Positions 1-8,576 of a stretch of DNA of 64,000 nt are shown piece after piece (the first letter of the stretch is position 1; every line of letters begins with the position of its first letter). The notes beneath the pieces were generated by a model. That model had not been told where the DNA came from. It ran no database searches and was given only the letters and a program-made list of their open reading frames with translations. The DNA comes from G963664835 sp965220775 (GTDB taxonomy: Bacteria; Chloroflexota; UBA6077; FW602-bin22; JBCLEL01), in the NCBI GenBank assembly GCA_965220775.1, contig OZ244845.1, positions 1,178,001 through 1,242,000 on the forward strand, in the 5' to 3' direction. A program made the position numbers and the translations under genes.

Positions 1-45
1 GACGTACGATAAAGAGAATCGTTCCATTTGGGCGTTCAGGTCCAT
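1..45 (-). CDS. 5' end of an unidentified gene (runs off the window)
   Basis: On the minus strand an ATG at 45 follows a strong GGAGG at 55-59 with a 9-base spacer, and 15 codons (MDLNAQMERFSLSYV) run to the window edge without a stop. The gene lies 111 bp downstream of, and in the same direction as, the TIR/NDT-like gene at 157-1131, so the two could share a transcript. The first residues faintly recall proteins annotated DUF4365, but 15 residues cannot establish a family. Confidence 0.45.
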   Translation of the reverse strand, partial: MDLNAQMERFSLSYV

Positions 46-156
46 CGATCCAATCCTCCGTTATTCTGCCGGATTCTATTCGATACCATGTTGGACCGCA
101 GTGCATCCAATTGGGACTCGTCAACGGTAGTGGGCAACATGTCGTCCCGTTTAGGG

Positions 157-1131
157 TTATAGAGCAATCCTCTTGCCGGCGCCATCTCCGATTCGAGAGC
201 GAATCCTATTCAACAACTCAGCGCGTAAGTCCTCGGGGGTCTCCCAAACGATATGGTAGTACTGCCGCGTATCAAAATGCAGTTCGTCTTCCATACCCTT
301 CCGGCAAGCGAAGATTACTTCCAGTCCCAGCCCGTGCGCAAACCCCGCTTCGTAGTAAACGCCTCCGCGTGCGCCCCTGTCCCCATGGGTCATGTCAGCC
401 ACTAGAAATCGAGATCGGCGAATCTCGGCGATGATTTCGTCATCGATTTTGTCGACGTCTGGTTTCCGGTCGATTCTCAGCGGTTTATACCCGGCCTCTT
501 CAATGGCAGGTCTGATGCCAAGTTCGAAAGCTTCATCAGTACTCTGGTCGAACCACATGGCGACGAACGCTTGCGCCGAATCGATGATGGTTCCCAGATC
601 CGCGATTCGAGCGTGTCCATCTACCGCGACAGCCAGCAAATGATATCCGGCTTCGCCGTCCGGAAGTCTCTCGCCCGTAAGCCAGCCTCTATCTACCAGA
701 TAGTGCACAAAATAGTCTAATTCCGATGGATACAAAGACTCGGACCATGCATAAGCACCCGGCGTGTAAAGAAGTTCACCAGCATCGGTCCCTACAATAT
801 CTGGCTGCGTTGCCAAGAACCGCAGCAGTCTCTCGGCCCGCTCGTGCACTGGTAGTGGGCGATTGCTCTTGACGTACGAGATGACCTCGCGGGTGACCAT
901 TGGAATCTCATTTCCCTGCCTACGCTGATCGATTAGCCAAGTCGTTAGCCGTGCCTTCTCAGCATCCGTCATGTCTGGGGTATCAGCTAACGCTGTTAAA
1001 TCGCTAATCTCATATGCACCGCCGGCGCGGGGAGAATGCTTGACCCGATACATTAAGGTGCGAGCATCGAGTCCTACTTCGGCAAGATTGTTCCCGCCCC
1101 AAATAGGACAGTGCGCCTCTTGTATTGTCAA
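157..1131 (-). CDS. TIR/nucleoside 2-deoxyribosyltransferase-like domain protein
   Basis: The 324-residue protein has a poorly conserved N-terminal half (1-180) and a C-terminal Rossmann-like domain at about 187-295. The domain opens with QAFVAMWFD, continues with an acidic KIDDEIIAEI segment, VADMT (Asp246) and GGVYYEAGFA (Glu261). This pattern belongs to the TIR/NDT-like superfamily, whose members often cleave nucleotides or NAD or bind nucleotide signals, frequently in anti-phage systems. The start is a TTG at 1131 behind GGAGGGG. It lies near an orphan antitoxin and a Schlafen-like ATPase on the same strand, which supports a defence setting. The substrate is unknown and a role outside defence is possible. 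The family assignment is fairly secure; the function is inference. Confidence 0.75.
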   Translation of the reverse strand: MTIQEAHCPIWGGNNLAEVGLDARTLMYRVKHSPRAGGAYEISDLTALADTPDMTDAEKARLTTWLIDQRRQGNEIPMVTREVISYVKSNRPLPVHERAERLLRFLATQPDIVGTDAGELLYTPGAYAWSESLYPSELDYFVHYLVDRGWLTGERLPDGEAGYHLLAVAVDGHARIADLGTIIDSAQAFVAMWFDQSTDEAFELGIRPAIEEAGYKPLRIDRKPDVDKIDDEIIAEIRRSRFLVADMTHGDRGARGGVYYEAGFAHGLGLEVIFACRKGMEDELHFDTRQYYHIVWETPEDLRAELLNRIRSRIGDGAGKRIAL

Positions 1132-1389
1132 CTCGACCCCTCCCTTTATTTGGCTTCAGGTCCGACAAGGTTCTAAACTCGCGGCAAATCTCCCACAGAC
1201 CCGCCTGAGTATGTCTACCCACGACTGCGCCCGTAGGGGAACAGGGCGGCCACGGTGCAGGTTCGTCCTTTGTCGGAGTAATTATACCGAACAGCGGTTC
1301 GATTACGTGGGCGAAATTGGCAAGACTCTGAGAGGGATCGACAGCTAATGCTGGTGCGGCACCTGAACGGCCGCCGGGCGTGCTTCGCG

Positions 1390-1680
1390 CTATGAGTTGT
1401 GAGCCCCGGTCGGCAGCTTACGCACGGCGGCGCCGGCTCTCCGCTCGGCGCCGGCGAGGTCGAACTGCGTCTGTAGGTTCAGCCAGAATTGGGGGTCGAC
1501 GCCGAACCAGTGCCCGAATCGCAGGGCGGTGTCGCCGGTAACGGAACGCTTGCCGGCGATAATCTGGCTGACTCGGTTGGGCGGTACGGCAATCTGGCGG
1601 GCGAAGGTCGACTGGCTTACGCCAACCTCCGCAAGCTCGTCTTTCAGAATCTCGCCGGGATGAACGACACGCTTCAACAT
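1390..1680 (-). CDS. higA: HigA-family antitoxin (XRE-type HTH), no HigB partner
   Basis: The 96-residue protein begins MLKRVVHPGEILKDEL, the classic HigA/VapI opening, followed by a helix-turn-helix at about 20-60 (SQSTFARQIAVPPNRVSQI) and the typical GDTALRFGHWFGVDPQFWLN segment. HigA proteins bind their own operator and neutralise the HigB RNase. No RelE/HigB-like gene lies upstream or downstream. Instead the ATG sits only 3 bases after the stop of the AlbA_2 gene at 1684-3429, so translation of the two is probably coupled. Either HigB was lost, or the antitoxin now works with the AlbA_2 protein. Family call is confident; the partner is inference. Confidence 0.88.
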   Translation of the reverse strand: MLKRVVHPGEILKDELAEVGVSQSTFARQIAVPPNRVSQIIAGKRSVTGDTALRFGHWFGVDPQFWLNLQTQFDLAGAERRAGAAVRKLPTGAHNS

Positions 1681-1683
1681 GGC

Positions 1684-3429
1684 TTACTTCCCACTTGCCG
1701 GTCGGTATTCCAATAGCGCCGACCGGCCCACGACGTCCACGACACGGACCAGCATCTCCCGGCCGTCGGCGTCGATGAGACGCAGATCCTCACCGTAGAC
1801 GAACTGCACCGGCTGCTGCTTTCCTCCGTCGATCGCGATGTTGGACGCGTAGAGATAAGTTCGGTCAAGGGTATCGCGAATGGGATTTAGTCTTCCCTTG
1901 AGCCCTGGAAGGTAGCCGGCGGCCTCGGAGAAGATGATGCTGCCACCCTCCGGCAAGGCTTCAAGCTCTACCGCGAGCGCTCCCTGGCTCGGCGTCCAAT
2001 CCATTTCCAGGCGTGCGGCGTGGCCGGGTGCGGAAGCGAAGACCGTCATGGGAAGGTGAGTCGTGTGCAGGTCGACGGTCGCCTCGCCGTTTTCGTCCGT
2101 GGTCGCATGCTTCCAGGTCTTGTTGGGGAAGAGAGCCAGCAGGTCGGCGCCAGGCAATGGCAGGCCGGCAGCTCGCACGGTGATGACGACGCGGGCGGGA
2201 CTCTGCTGTAGCGCAGCGGCCGGGACGGTGAGCAGGACTTCCGAGTTATCAATCAGCAGGTACTCGGGCAGCCTGCCGCAGAGCTCCTGTGTTTCCCGCC
2301 GGATTATTGGAACACCGTCGCCGCGGCGCTCCATGAAGTATTGCCTGTCCTCTGAGCCCTGGACTCCCCCTACCGGCATTCGCGCCAGTACAGAGGTCAA
2401 CGCTTCGTTGCGAGTCGCTTGGCGCGTCGCCATACTCTCCACCGTCAGGTTATTCGGCAGCGAGCCCGGCGACTGAATCTCCAGCCGGTCTTCGAACATC
2501 GAAAGGCGAATCTTGCTGCCGCGTATTGAGTAGTCACGGTGCACCAGGGCGTTGACTACGGCCTCGAACAACGCTCTCACGCTGTATTGAGGTAGGTCCA
2601 CCCGCGCCGGATCCTTGCGGGCCGCAACGTGCATATTCCTTACGACGAAAGCCACCGCGTCGGCGACTTGTCGATTCAGTGGGCCGGTAATTTCCTGCGC
2701 GTCGATCTGGGCGGAAGTGCGGTCTCTTCCCCGGTAACGAGTCGCCGTGACACCAGCGTTGGGAAGCCATTGCTCGGGATTTCGAGTGCACAGCAAGACG
2801 CCAGCCACCGTCGAACGCAGAATCCCGGCCTCGTCGTTGGCCAGTAGCGCCAACTTCTCAAGCGCGGACTCGGGTTCCGCCGCGCCCTCAGCGCTCAATA
2901 GGGGTCTCCAAAGAGGCTGATCCAAAGTATTGAAACCTGTGCCCGGAACGGTTTGCTCGTCGTACGATCTGAACCGGGCCTGTCCCCGCCGTTGCGCCAA
3001 GCGAAGCCGCTCGTCGCTCGTCATTCTTCGCTTCGATCCGCCCACCCGAACGTAGCTCCCTCCTGGGCTGTCGTGTTGCGAATCGCCTTCCGGCACGTCG
3101 ACCAAGAGCAACCGCCTGCCATCGGGTAGCTGTCGGTGATAAGTATGGATGCGAACAGCCGGCCTTATCGAGTCGGAACTGACCTCGACGAGAACAGAGT
3201 CCAGCTCGACGATCTGTTGACGCGACATGCCTTGCGCCTCGCCTTCGTCGGTGACGCCGCAGAGCAGTGCTCCTCCGCTCGAGTTGGCGAACGCGGCGAT
3301 TTCGTCGGCCCAGTCGTCGCGGCGCGGGCTTGTCGGCCGGCTGCCGGCGAACTCGACCGCCTTGAACTCCCAGCTGCTGTCCTCGCCCAAGCTCAGTTGG
3401 CGACTGATGTCTTCGTCGCTGTACTTCAT
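1684..3429 (-). CDS. Schlafen-type AlbA_2 domain ATP-binding protein
   Basis: 581 residues. Residues 15-130 form an AlbA_2 (Schlafen-type, DNA/RNA-binding) domain with WEFKAVEF, EIAAFANSSGGALLCGV and SYVRVGGSKRRM. Residues 250-400 form the usual GHKL-like ATP-binding segment with EAVVNALVHRDY at 289-300 and FEDRLEIQSPGSLP. After about residue 410 a beta-rich segment resembling the carboxypeptidase-regulatory/Ig-like fold (VRAAGLPLPGADLLALF ... TTDENGEATVDL) replaces the winged helix often found in the family, followed by an unassigned tail. Related proteins act as transcription regulators or defence effectors. The 3-base gap to the downstream antitoxin gene suggests a two-gene operon. The N-terminal assignments are solid; the C-terminal domain call is tentative. 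Confidence 0.82.
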   Translation of the reverse strand: MKYSDEDISRQLSLGEDSSWEFKAVEFAGSRPTSPRRDDWADEIAAFANSSGGALLCGVTDEGEAQGMSRQQIVELDSVLVEVSSDSIRPAVRIHTYHRQLPDGRRLLLVDVPEGDSQHDSPGGSYVRVGGSKRRMTSDERLRLAQRRGQARFRSYDEQTVPGTGFNTLDQPLWRPLLSAEGAAEPESALEKLALLANDEAGILRSTVAGVLLCTRNPEQWLPNAGVTATRYRGRDRTSAQIDAQEITGPLNRQVADAVAFVVRNMHVAARKDPARVDLPQYSVRALFEAVVNALVHRDYSIRGSKIRLSMFEDRLEIQSPGSLPNNLTVESMATRQATRNEALTSVLARMPVGGVQGSEDRQYFMERRGDGVPIIRRETQELCGRLPEYLLIDNSEVLLTVPAAALQQSPARVVITVRAAGLPLPGADLLALFPNKTWKHATTDENGEATVDLHTTHLPMTVFASAPGHAARLEMDWTPSQGALAVELEALPEGGSIIFSEAAGYLPGLKGRLNPIRDTLDRTYLYASNIAIDGGKQQPVQFVYGEDLRLIDADGREMLVRVVDVVGRSALLEYRPASGK

Positions 3430-3638
3430 TCGCGCTCTACCTTCGTCGGGTAATCAATAGGCAATTCTCTCACCGAATAGCCGCATATCTCAACCGCGTT
3501 CAGGTCAGCCTCGACGACGGTGTCAGTGGCTCGCTGTCGTCCGGCTGAGCCGTCGCGCGAGCCTTGAGGTCCTGCTGGGAGGAGTTTCGTCGCGGTTCAA
3601 GCGGAGGGTCGCCGGCGCTACCGGCGACTGCCGGCTGG

Positions 3639-4601
3639 CTACATCTGCGTCGCGCGTATGTATTTCTCGTCTAGGGCGTCCCAGGTCTCTTGGAAGCTCT
3701 TGCCTTCGAAGAGCCGGACCAGCGGTACGCCTTCGTCGAAGGGATGGATGCCGCCGTTGGTGTTGGGCCCGGTCAGCTCTCCGAGCAGCTGCCGGCGGAC
3801 GGGGCCGCATCTGTCCAACACCTCCGGCGAGTTCCGCGTCCGGTCGCCGGTGCGGAACCAGATCGGCGCGTAGATATACCACAGATTCTTCCGGCGAATG
3901 TTTGACGTGTTACGTGGAACACAATGCCAGATGGCGTTGTGGAATATCACCGCGTCGCCGGCCTTGAGCGTCAGCTGCCGGGCGCCGGGAACTCCTTCGT
4001 CGATCCGTTCCACTTGGGTAAATCGGCCGTATGAAGTGATCGTCAGTGCGTGATCGACTCCCTGATTGATCTTAGGAAAACCGGTGCGGTGACTGCCGGG
4101 TATGACGGTAAAGCTGCCCATGTCCGGCTCCGGCAGATCGTTCAGGAAGAAGCCTATCCTCGCCCAGAGCAGCGGAGTCCTCCCGTCCACTTGGGGGAAG
4201 TAGTAGGGCTTGGAGCCGTCCTTGTGCCAGCGATTAGACGGCTTCGGGTTGGGTGGGCGCACCATCGCCTCGGCCCAAGACAGCAATATTGCCGGGCCAA
4301 TCAGATCACAGACGATGCCGAGGTGGTTCGGATGATCGATCAGGTTCAGAAGGGTGTCCGAGGGCTCGGGGCGCAATATCCGGCCGGACTCGGCGCGGTC
4401 CGGCTGGAACAGGCCTTCCGTGGCTCGGTCGATGATGTTGACGGCATGGAGGAGTGTGTTGGGGTCGCGCCCCAGCCGCTGCGACTCCGCGTCCAGTTTG
4501 TCGACTTCCGCGGTGAGGTCATTCACCTCGCTATCAGATAGGGCTCCTTCGAGGATCAGGTAGCCGTCCTCGTCCCAACGCCGCCACTGTTCAGGGGTCA
4601 T
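3639..4601 (-). CDS. Phytanoyl-CoA dioxygenase (PhyH) family protein
   Basis: A 320-residue Fe(II)/2-oxoglutarate-dependent oxygenase. The family opening (MTPEQWRRWDEDGYLILEGA) supports an ATG at 4601; the frame can extend 24 residues upstream to 4673 but those residues look unrelated. The iron facial triad is visible as WHKDGS (His126, Asp128) and the distal His in IWHCVPRN (about 226), with Arg 236/237 for 2-oxoglutarate. PhyH enzymes hydroxylate or demethylate small acids, betaines and phosphonates. It is followed on the same strand side by a second PhyH (4776-5990), and both sit beside a divergent catabolic operon, so a role in opening one substrate is likely. The substrate cannot be read from sequence. 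Confidence 0.9.
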   Translation of the reverse strand: MTPEQWRRWDEDGYLILEGALSDSEVNDLTAEVDKLDAESQRLGRDPNTLLHAVNIIDRATEGLFQPDRAESGRILRPEPSDTLLNLIDHPNHLGIVCDLIGPAILLSWAEAMVRPPNPKPSNRWHKDGSKPYYFPQVDGRTPLLWARIGFFLNDLPEPDMGSFTVIPGSHRTGFPKINQGVDHALTITSYGRFTQVERIDEGVPGARQLTLKAGDAVIFHNAIWHCVPRNTSNIRRKNLWYIYAPIWFRTGDRTRNSPEVLDRCGPVRRQLLGELTGPNTNGGIHPFDEGVPLVRLFEGKSFQETWDALDEKYIRATQM

Positions 4602-4775
4602 ACGTCTAAGTGAAGTATCTTGTGTCAACTCTCTATTCCTTGCTCCATACCGGGCGTATCGAAGGCTATCCAACCGGTCTGGTCATTCGCCGCCGGTAGT
4701 TGTACTCCATTTGTCAGAACCGGCAGCAAGGCGGCCTTTGGTTCGCTGGCGACACGCTGGCCGCAAAGCCGCGTC

Positions 4776-5990
4776 TTAGCTCCAACTCGCGATGAAGTCT
4801 TCCGTACCGTAGCCGGCCGGCATCTCATTGAAGTAGTAGCGCATCGGCCCCGACTGAAAGCCGGGCGAAAAATGCACTTCGTCGGCCTGGAGCCTGTCAT
4901 CCAGAGGCTTGAAGCGCTGCCAGAGAGCGTCCGCCTCGTCGCGAGAGAATCGGTCTGCGAATTCTGGGCCCCAGTTGAGCGTAGTTGCGTGGGGGCCACT
5001 CCCCCTTCTGCGTAGGTCCTCCGGTATGTCGTCGAGCTCGGGGTGCTTGTGGTAGTAGATGTGGCAGGCCGCCTTGGCGAGGAAAACTGTGAACACCATC
5101 TTGCCTCTCTCGCTGACGCCTGGCCGGAGTTGCTCCAGGTTGTCGCGGAAACCCTGCGCGTCTCGCTCGATCGCGGCTCGAAGCACCGACTCGGTGACGT
5201 CCCGCACGCTTGCGCTCCTCTCCGCCCAGCGCTGGAAGGTCGCCTGCGCCGGCTCGGACAGATGCTCGGTATAGCTCAGGTCATCGTAAATCGAGTGGAT
5301 GCCGTAGGTCACGTGAATCGTGCGCCTCAGCTTACTGCTGTAGTTGCTGGCCCAGTGCAAGATCATCGGGCTGGCATAGACGACTCCGTCGCCGGCTCCT
5401 AGCTCGGCGGTCAGCGCACCTCTAAGCGGGCCTCGTGGATTTGCAAGCAGCTGAGCGTTCTCTTCGTCGGTGTTGAGCCGGCAGTGGCTGCCGGGCATCA
5501 CCCACAGTACGCTGTCGTCATACATCGGGATGTTCCATTGCACTTGTCGTGGCCCGTTGTCCAGGAAGTCGCCGACGTATCCTGCCAATGGCGCGGTGTC
5601 TATTGGGTGGATGTCGCGATGCCATTCCGCCGGCCCACGATCGCGGACCGGATTGCACATCATCATCATCTCGTTGACCGACGCTCCCGGCCGGCCGATT
5701 AGCTGTTCGCTGACGCCAAGCGTGTTTTCGTGCAGACAGAACTCGACGGCAATCGCCGTCTTATCGTCGATCAACTCAGGGGAATTGTGGAGGCCCAAGC
5801 GCGGCTGTGGCGCCGTTTCCCAAACGCCACCCGGCGGGTCGCCGGGTGCACGGTCGCGGGCCCAAACCGCCTTCTGCCTTTCGACCAAGACTTCATAACT
5901 TGTCCTAAGCTCTTCGAGCTTAGCCGGAGGTATCACGTCGCGCAGGATTAGGTAGCCTTGCTCGAGAAACTGCTGGCGATCTACTTTCAT
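4776..5990 (-). CDS. Phytanoyl-CoA dioxygenase (PhyH) family protein, long form
   Basis: 404 residues from the ATG at 5990, which has GGAGGA seven bases upstream; the open frame to 6020 is therefore not used. N-terminal VDRQQFLEQGYLILRDVI is typical of PhyH. The iron ligands are WHRD (His124, Asp126) and the distal His in PMILHW (212), with Arg 222/223 in SSKLRRTIH as the co-substrate anchor. The protein is about 100 residues longer than the average family member because of a helical C-terminal extension (after about residue 250). It is divergent from the TIM-barrel gene at 6071 across only 80 bp, so the two directions probably share a control region. Substrate unknown. Confidence 0.9.
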   Translation of the reverse strand: MKVDRQQFLEQGYLILRDVIPPAKLEELRTSYEVLVERQKAVWARDRAPGDPPGGVWETAPQPRLGLHNSPELIDDKTAIAVEFCLHENTLGVSEQLIGRPGASVNEMMMMCNPVRDRGPAEWHRDIHPIDTAPLAGYVGDFLDNGPRQVQWNIPMYDDSVLWVMPGSHCRLNTDEENAQLLANPRGPLRGALTAELGAGDGVVYASPMILHWASNYSSKLRRTIHVTYGIHSIYDDLSYTEHLSEPAQATFQRWAERSASVRDVTESVLRAAIERDAQGFRDNLEQLRPGVSERGKMVFTVFLAKAACHIYYHKHPELDDIPEDLRRRGSGPHATTLNWGPEFADRFSRDEADALWQRFKPLDDRLQADEVHFSPGFQSGPMRYYFNEMPAGYGTEDFIASWS

Positions 5991-6070
5991 GGTCGGCTCC
6001 TCCAATGGTTGGCGGCTCACACTGTGACATAATTATGCCAAATGGGCACGACTCTAGAAAGGGGTCAGAA
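5991..6070. promoter_or_regulatory. Divergent promoter region between PhyH and TIM-barrel genes
   Basis: Only 80 bp separate the ATG of the minus-strand PhyH gene and the TTG of the plus-strand isomerase gene. The stretch contains the comparatively AT-rich run CACTGTGACATAATTATGCC flanked by both ribosome binding sites (GGAGGA for the left gene, AAAGGGG for the right). I infer back-to-back promoters; individual -35 and -10 boxes cannot be assigned with confidence, and no regulator gene is adjacent. Confidence 0.4.
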
Positions 6071-6964
6071 TTGAAACTCGTGGACGACGACAAGATAAAG
6101 CTGGCTTTTACCACCCTTGCGTGTCCGGATTGGACTCTTGAGGAGATTTTCGAGCGTGGGGCTGAGTACGGTTACAAGGGAATAGAGATCGAGTCGATGG
6201 ACGGGCACCGGCTCGCCACTCCCCAAATGCTCAAGGAAAACGCGCGCCGGATCCGGCGGCTCTCGGAGACAACGGGCTGCCGGCCATTGGTCATTCTCAG
6301 CCACGTACAGCTTGCTAAGGAGAGTATTGCCGAGCGGACCGCCGCACTGTCCGAGGCGCAGGCGTATCTGGAGTTGCTAGGCGACCTGGGCGTCGACTAC
6401 CTCCGGGTCATGGGGAATTGGGCGCTGGAGAATCCGTCCGAGGAATGGCTGGTTGACACGGTCGCCGACGGACTCGGCCGGCTGGCCGAGGTAGCGGAGA
6501 AGTCCAACACCACCGTGGCGCTGGAGACACACGATTGCTTCAGAAACGCCCGTGCGCTCCGGCGAGTTCTGGAACAGGTGAATTCGCCGCGTGTCGTCGC
6601 CCTGTGGGACACCCAGCATACCTTCCGCGGCGGCCAATCGGTTGCGGAGGTATGGTCGCATCTGTCGGACTGGGTGGTCCACGTCCATGTGAAGGACGCG
6701 CGTCGAACGTTCGACGCCGCGCCGCCGGCCGAGTCTAAACCCCAAGTGATCGCGCACGACGTCGAGGCCTGGGAGGCGGTGCCGATGGGAGAGGGGGAGA
6801 TCCCGATCAAAGAGTCGATTCGCACCTTGATAGACGCCGGATACGATGGGTTCATCTCATACGAGTGGGAGAGGCAGGATCACCCTGAGCTTCCCGCTCC
6901 AGAGGTCGAGCTGCCGGCTGGCGCGGCCAAGATACGGGAGTACCTGGGCGAGGTTTCCGGCTGA
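6071..6964 (+). CDS. Sugar phosphate isomerase/epimerase-like TIM barrel (first copy)
   Basis: 297 residues of the xylose isomerase-like (AP endonuclease 2) TIM-barrel family. The barrel signatures are KLAFTTLACPDWTLEEIF, GYKGIEIES, ALETHDCF, ALWDTQHTF, WVVHVHVKDAR and GFISYEWE, which supply the Glu/Asp/His/Glu metal ligands of isomerases and epimerases such as IolE, IolI and DTE. I prefer the TTG at 6071 because AAAGGGG precedes it and homology begins there; an in-frame ATG at 6005 lies inside the divergent promoter region and lacks a ribosome site. It heads a plus-strand run of six catabolic genes. Which sugar, polyol or keto-acid it acts on is unknown. Confidence 0.85.
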   Translation: MKLVDDDKIKLAFTTLACPDWTLEEIFERGAEYGYKGIEIESMDGHRLATPQMLKENARRIRRLSETTGCRPLVILSHVQLAKESIAERTAALSEAQAYLELLGDLGVDYLRVMGNWALENPSEEWLVDTVADGLGRLAEVAEKSNTTVALETHDCFRNARALRRVLEQVNSPRVVALWDTQHTFRGGQSVAEVWSHLSDWVVHVHVKDARRTFDAAPPAESKPQVIAHDVEAWEAVPMGEGEIPIKESIRTLIDAGYDGFISYEWERQDHPELPAPEVELPAGAAKIREYLGEVSG

Positions 6965-7060
6965 CGCCGGCAGTTTGCGTGGTGAACTAAACCCTCCCGC
7001 AACAGACGCGTCGCGTTTCCACCGGCGACTTAGCTAACCACGCTTAGGAGATAGACTGGT

Positions 7061-7891
7061 TTGCTGCTTGGAATACACGGTCTCACCACTATGCACTCCA
7101 ATGTCGTGGCCGACATTGCGCACGTCAAGGCGGCCGGCTTCGACGCGATAGAGCTGCATGCTCCCAAGCTCGAACGATATATGGATGCTGGCTTCGCCGT
7201 CGAGGAGCTTCTGCCGGCCCTGGGCCACCTCAAGGTGAACAACATTCCGGCTCTGTTTCCCCTAGTTTTCGAGCGGCCGGACGATCGCGAGAGGCTGTTG
7301 CGCCGCTGCGAGCGATTGTGTGCCGCCGCCCAGATACTGAAGTGTCCTACGGTGCAGGTGGAGGCCTGGGCATCGGGCGGGCCGGTAGATGATGACTGGT
7401 CGGTCGTTCGGTCAAGCGTGGCGAGGTCTCTGGCGGAGCTGGCCGACATAGCCGCCGGGCATGGAGTCCGGATCGCGCTCGAGAACATTCCAGCGACCCC
7501 GGTACACAATCTTGCCAGGGCCCTGGAGGTTATCGACCTCGCCGGCCGGGACAACCTGGGAATCGTCGCCGATACCTTCTCTCTCTGGGCCAGCGGAACT
7601 ACCTGGGACGAGGTGCGAGAGCTGGATCCGCGGCTTATCCAGTTGGTCCACATAGACGATTCTATGCCGCGAACTGGCGATATCTGGACCAACGAGCCTC
7701 GGCAATGCCTGCCGGGGGACGGAGTGGTGCCTCTTCGAGAGGGGATAGCCGCGATTCGGGACACCGGGTATGACGGCGTTTGGACAGCCGAGGTCTACAG
7801 CCTTTACCACGCCGAATGGGATCCTGTGCTTCTAACCAGAGAGGTTAAGCGCCGGCTCGACGCTTTGCTCGCGAAATATCCCGATCGGTAA
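7061..7891 (+). CDS. Sugar phosphate isomerase/epimerase-like TIM barrel (second copy)
   Basis: 276 residues, again a xylose isomerase-like TIM barrel but only distantly similar to its neighbour. Readable elements are GLTTMHSNVVADI, GFDAIELHAPK, GVRIALENIP, NLGIVADTFSLW, LIQLVHIDDS and GYDGVWTAEVYS. The start is TTG at 7061 with TAGGAG about ten bases upstream. Two barrels in series with an aldolase downstream are seen in inositol-like and uncommon-sugar catabolic routes, where one epimerises and the other isomerises or dehydrates. The gap to the first barrel gene is under 100 bp, consistent with one transcript. Reaction unassigned. Confidence 0.83.
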   Translation: MLLGIHGLTTMHSNVVADIAHVKAAGFDAIELHAPKLERYMDAGFAVEELLPALGHLKVNNIPALFPLVFERPDDRERLLRRCERLCAAAQILKCPTVQVEAWASGGPVDDDWSVVRSSVARSLAELADIAAGHGVRIALENIPATPVHNLARALEVIDLAGRDNLGIVADTFSLWASGTTWDEVRELDPRLIQLVHIDDSMPRTGDIWTNEPRQCLPGDGVVPLREGIAAIRDTGYDGVWTAEVYSLYHAEWDPVLLTREVKRRLDALLAKYPDR

Positions 7892-8085
7892 GGATCGACC
7901 GTGCGCAGCGTAGCATTCGCAGGCGGCTTCAACAGACGGGGAGCGCTGTGAATCTCACCTTGTTGACACTTGATGTGGCCGGCTTTATGGTTAGTCCCGT
8001 ATTTGCTGCCGCCAGGCGGGGGTTTCTTTAGGAGAGTGGCCAGCAATTTTTCCGCGACCCAGTCGGATCCCAAGGAGAGGATGAG

Positions 8086-8478
8086 ATGGGAACTAAGGTT
8101 GTAAAGGTTAATGAAAACGACTTGGAGTGGAAGTCCGCAGTGGGCTTGATGGCGGGATTGAACTACGAGGAGCAGAAGCTCTACGAGGGCGTCATGATGC
8201 GCCCCCTTTACGAGGACGACGAGACCGGCCGGTTTATCGCCCGAGTCTGGATCAAGGCGGGATATAGAGAGCCGAAGCACAAGCATAACCTCGGACATGG
8301 AATCTACGTTCTGAAGGGCGCGATCTACGACGCGGATACCGGCGAAACCCTCGTGTCCGAGGGAACATACTGGTATGCCCCGGCCGGCGACGTGCACGGT
8401 CCGTTTGCCTTTACTCCAGACTACCAGGCGATCTTCATGGCCGACGGCCCGATCGACACGACTATCATCTACGACTAG
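8086..8478 (+). CDS. Cupin-domain protein
   Basis: A 130-residue single-domain cupin. Motif 1 is recognisable as GYREPKHKHNLGHGIYVLKG, which supplies metal-binding histidines, and motif 2 as PAGDVHGPFAF. The ATG at 8086 follows AAGGAGAGG. Small stand-alone cupins act as isomerases, dioxygenases, lyases or metabolite-binding accessory proteins. Here the protein sits between sugar isomerase-like and M24 hydrolase genes in the same direction, so a step in the same degradation route is the simplest reading. A separate promoter is possible because almost 200 bp precede it. Confidence 0.82.
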   Translation: MGTKVVKVNENDLEWKSAVGLMAGLNYEEQKLYEGVMMRPLYEDDETGRFIARVWIKAGYREPKHKHNLGHGIYVLKGAIYDADTGETLVSEGTYWYAPAGDVHGPFAFTPDYQAIFMADGPIDTTIIYD

Positions 8479-8576
8479 GCTTGGTAGCAACTCCTGAAGA
8501 CAATCTCGATTCTGAGTTGCTCAAGTGAGCAATTCGCTCGCATGAGACTCGCCCAGCGATAAGGAGTGGAGGACAC

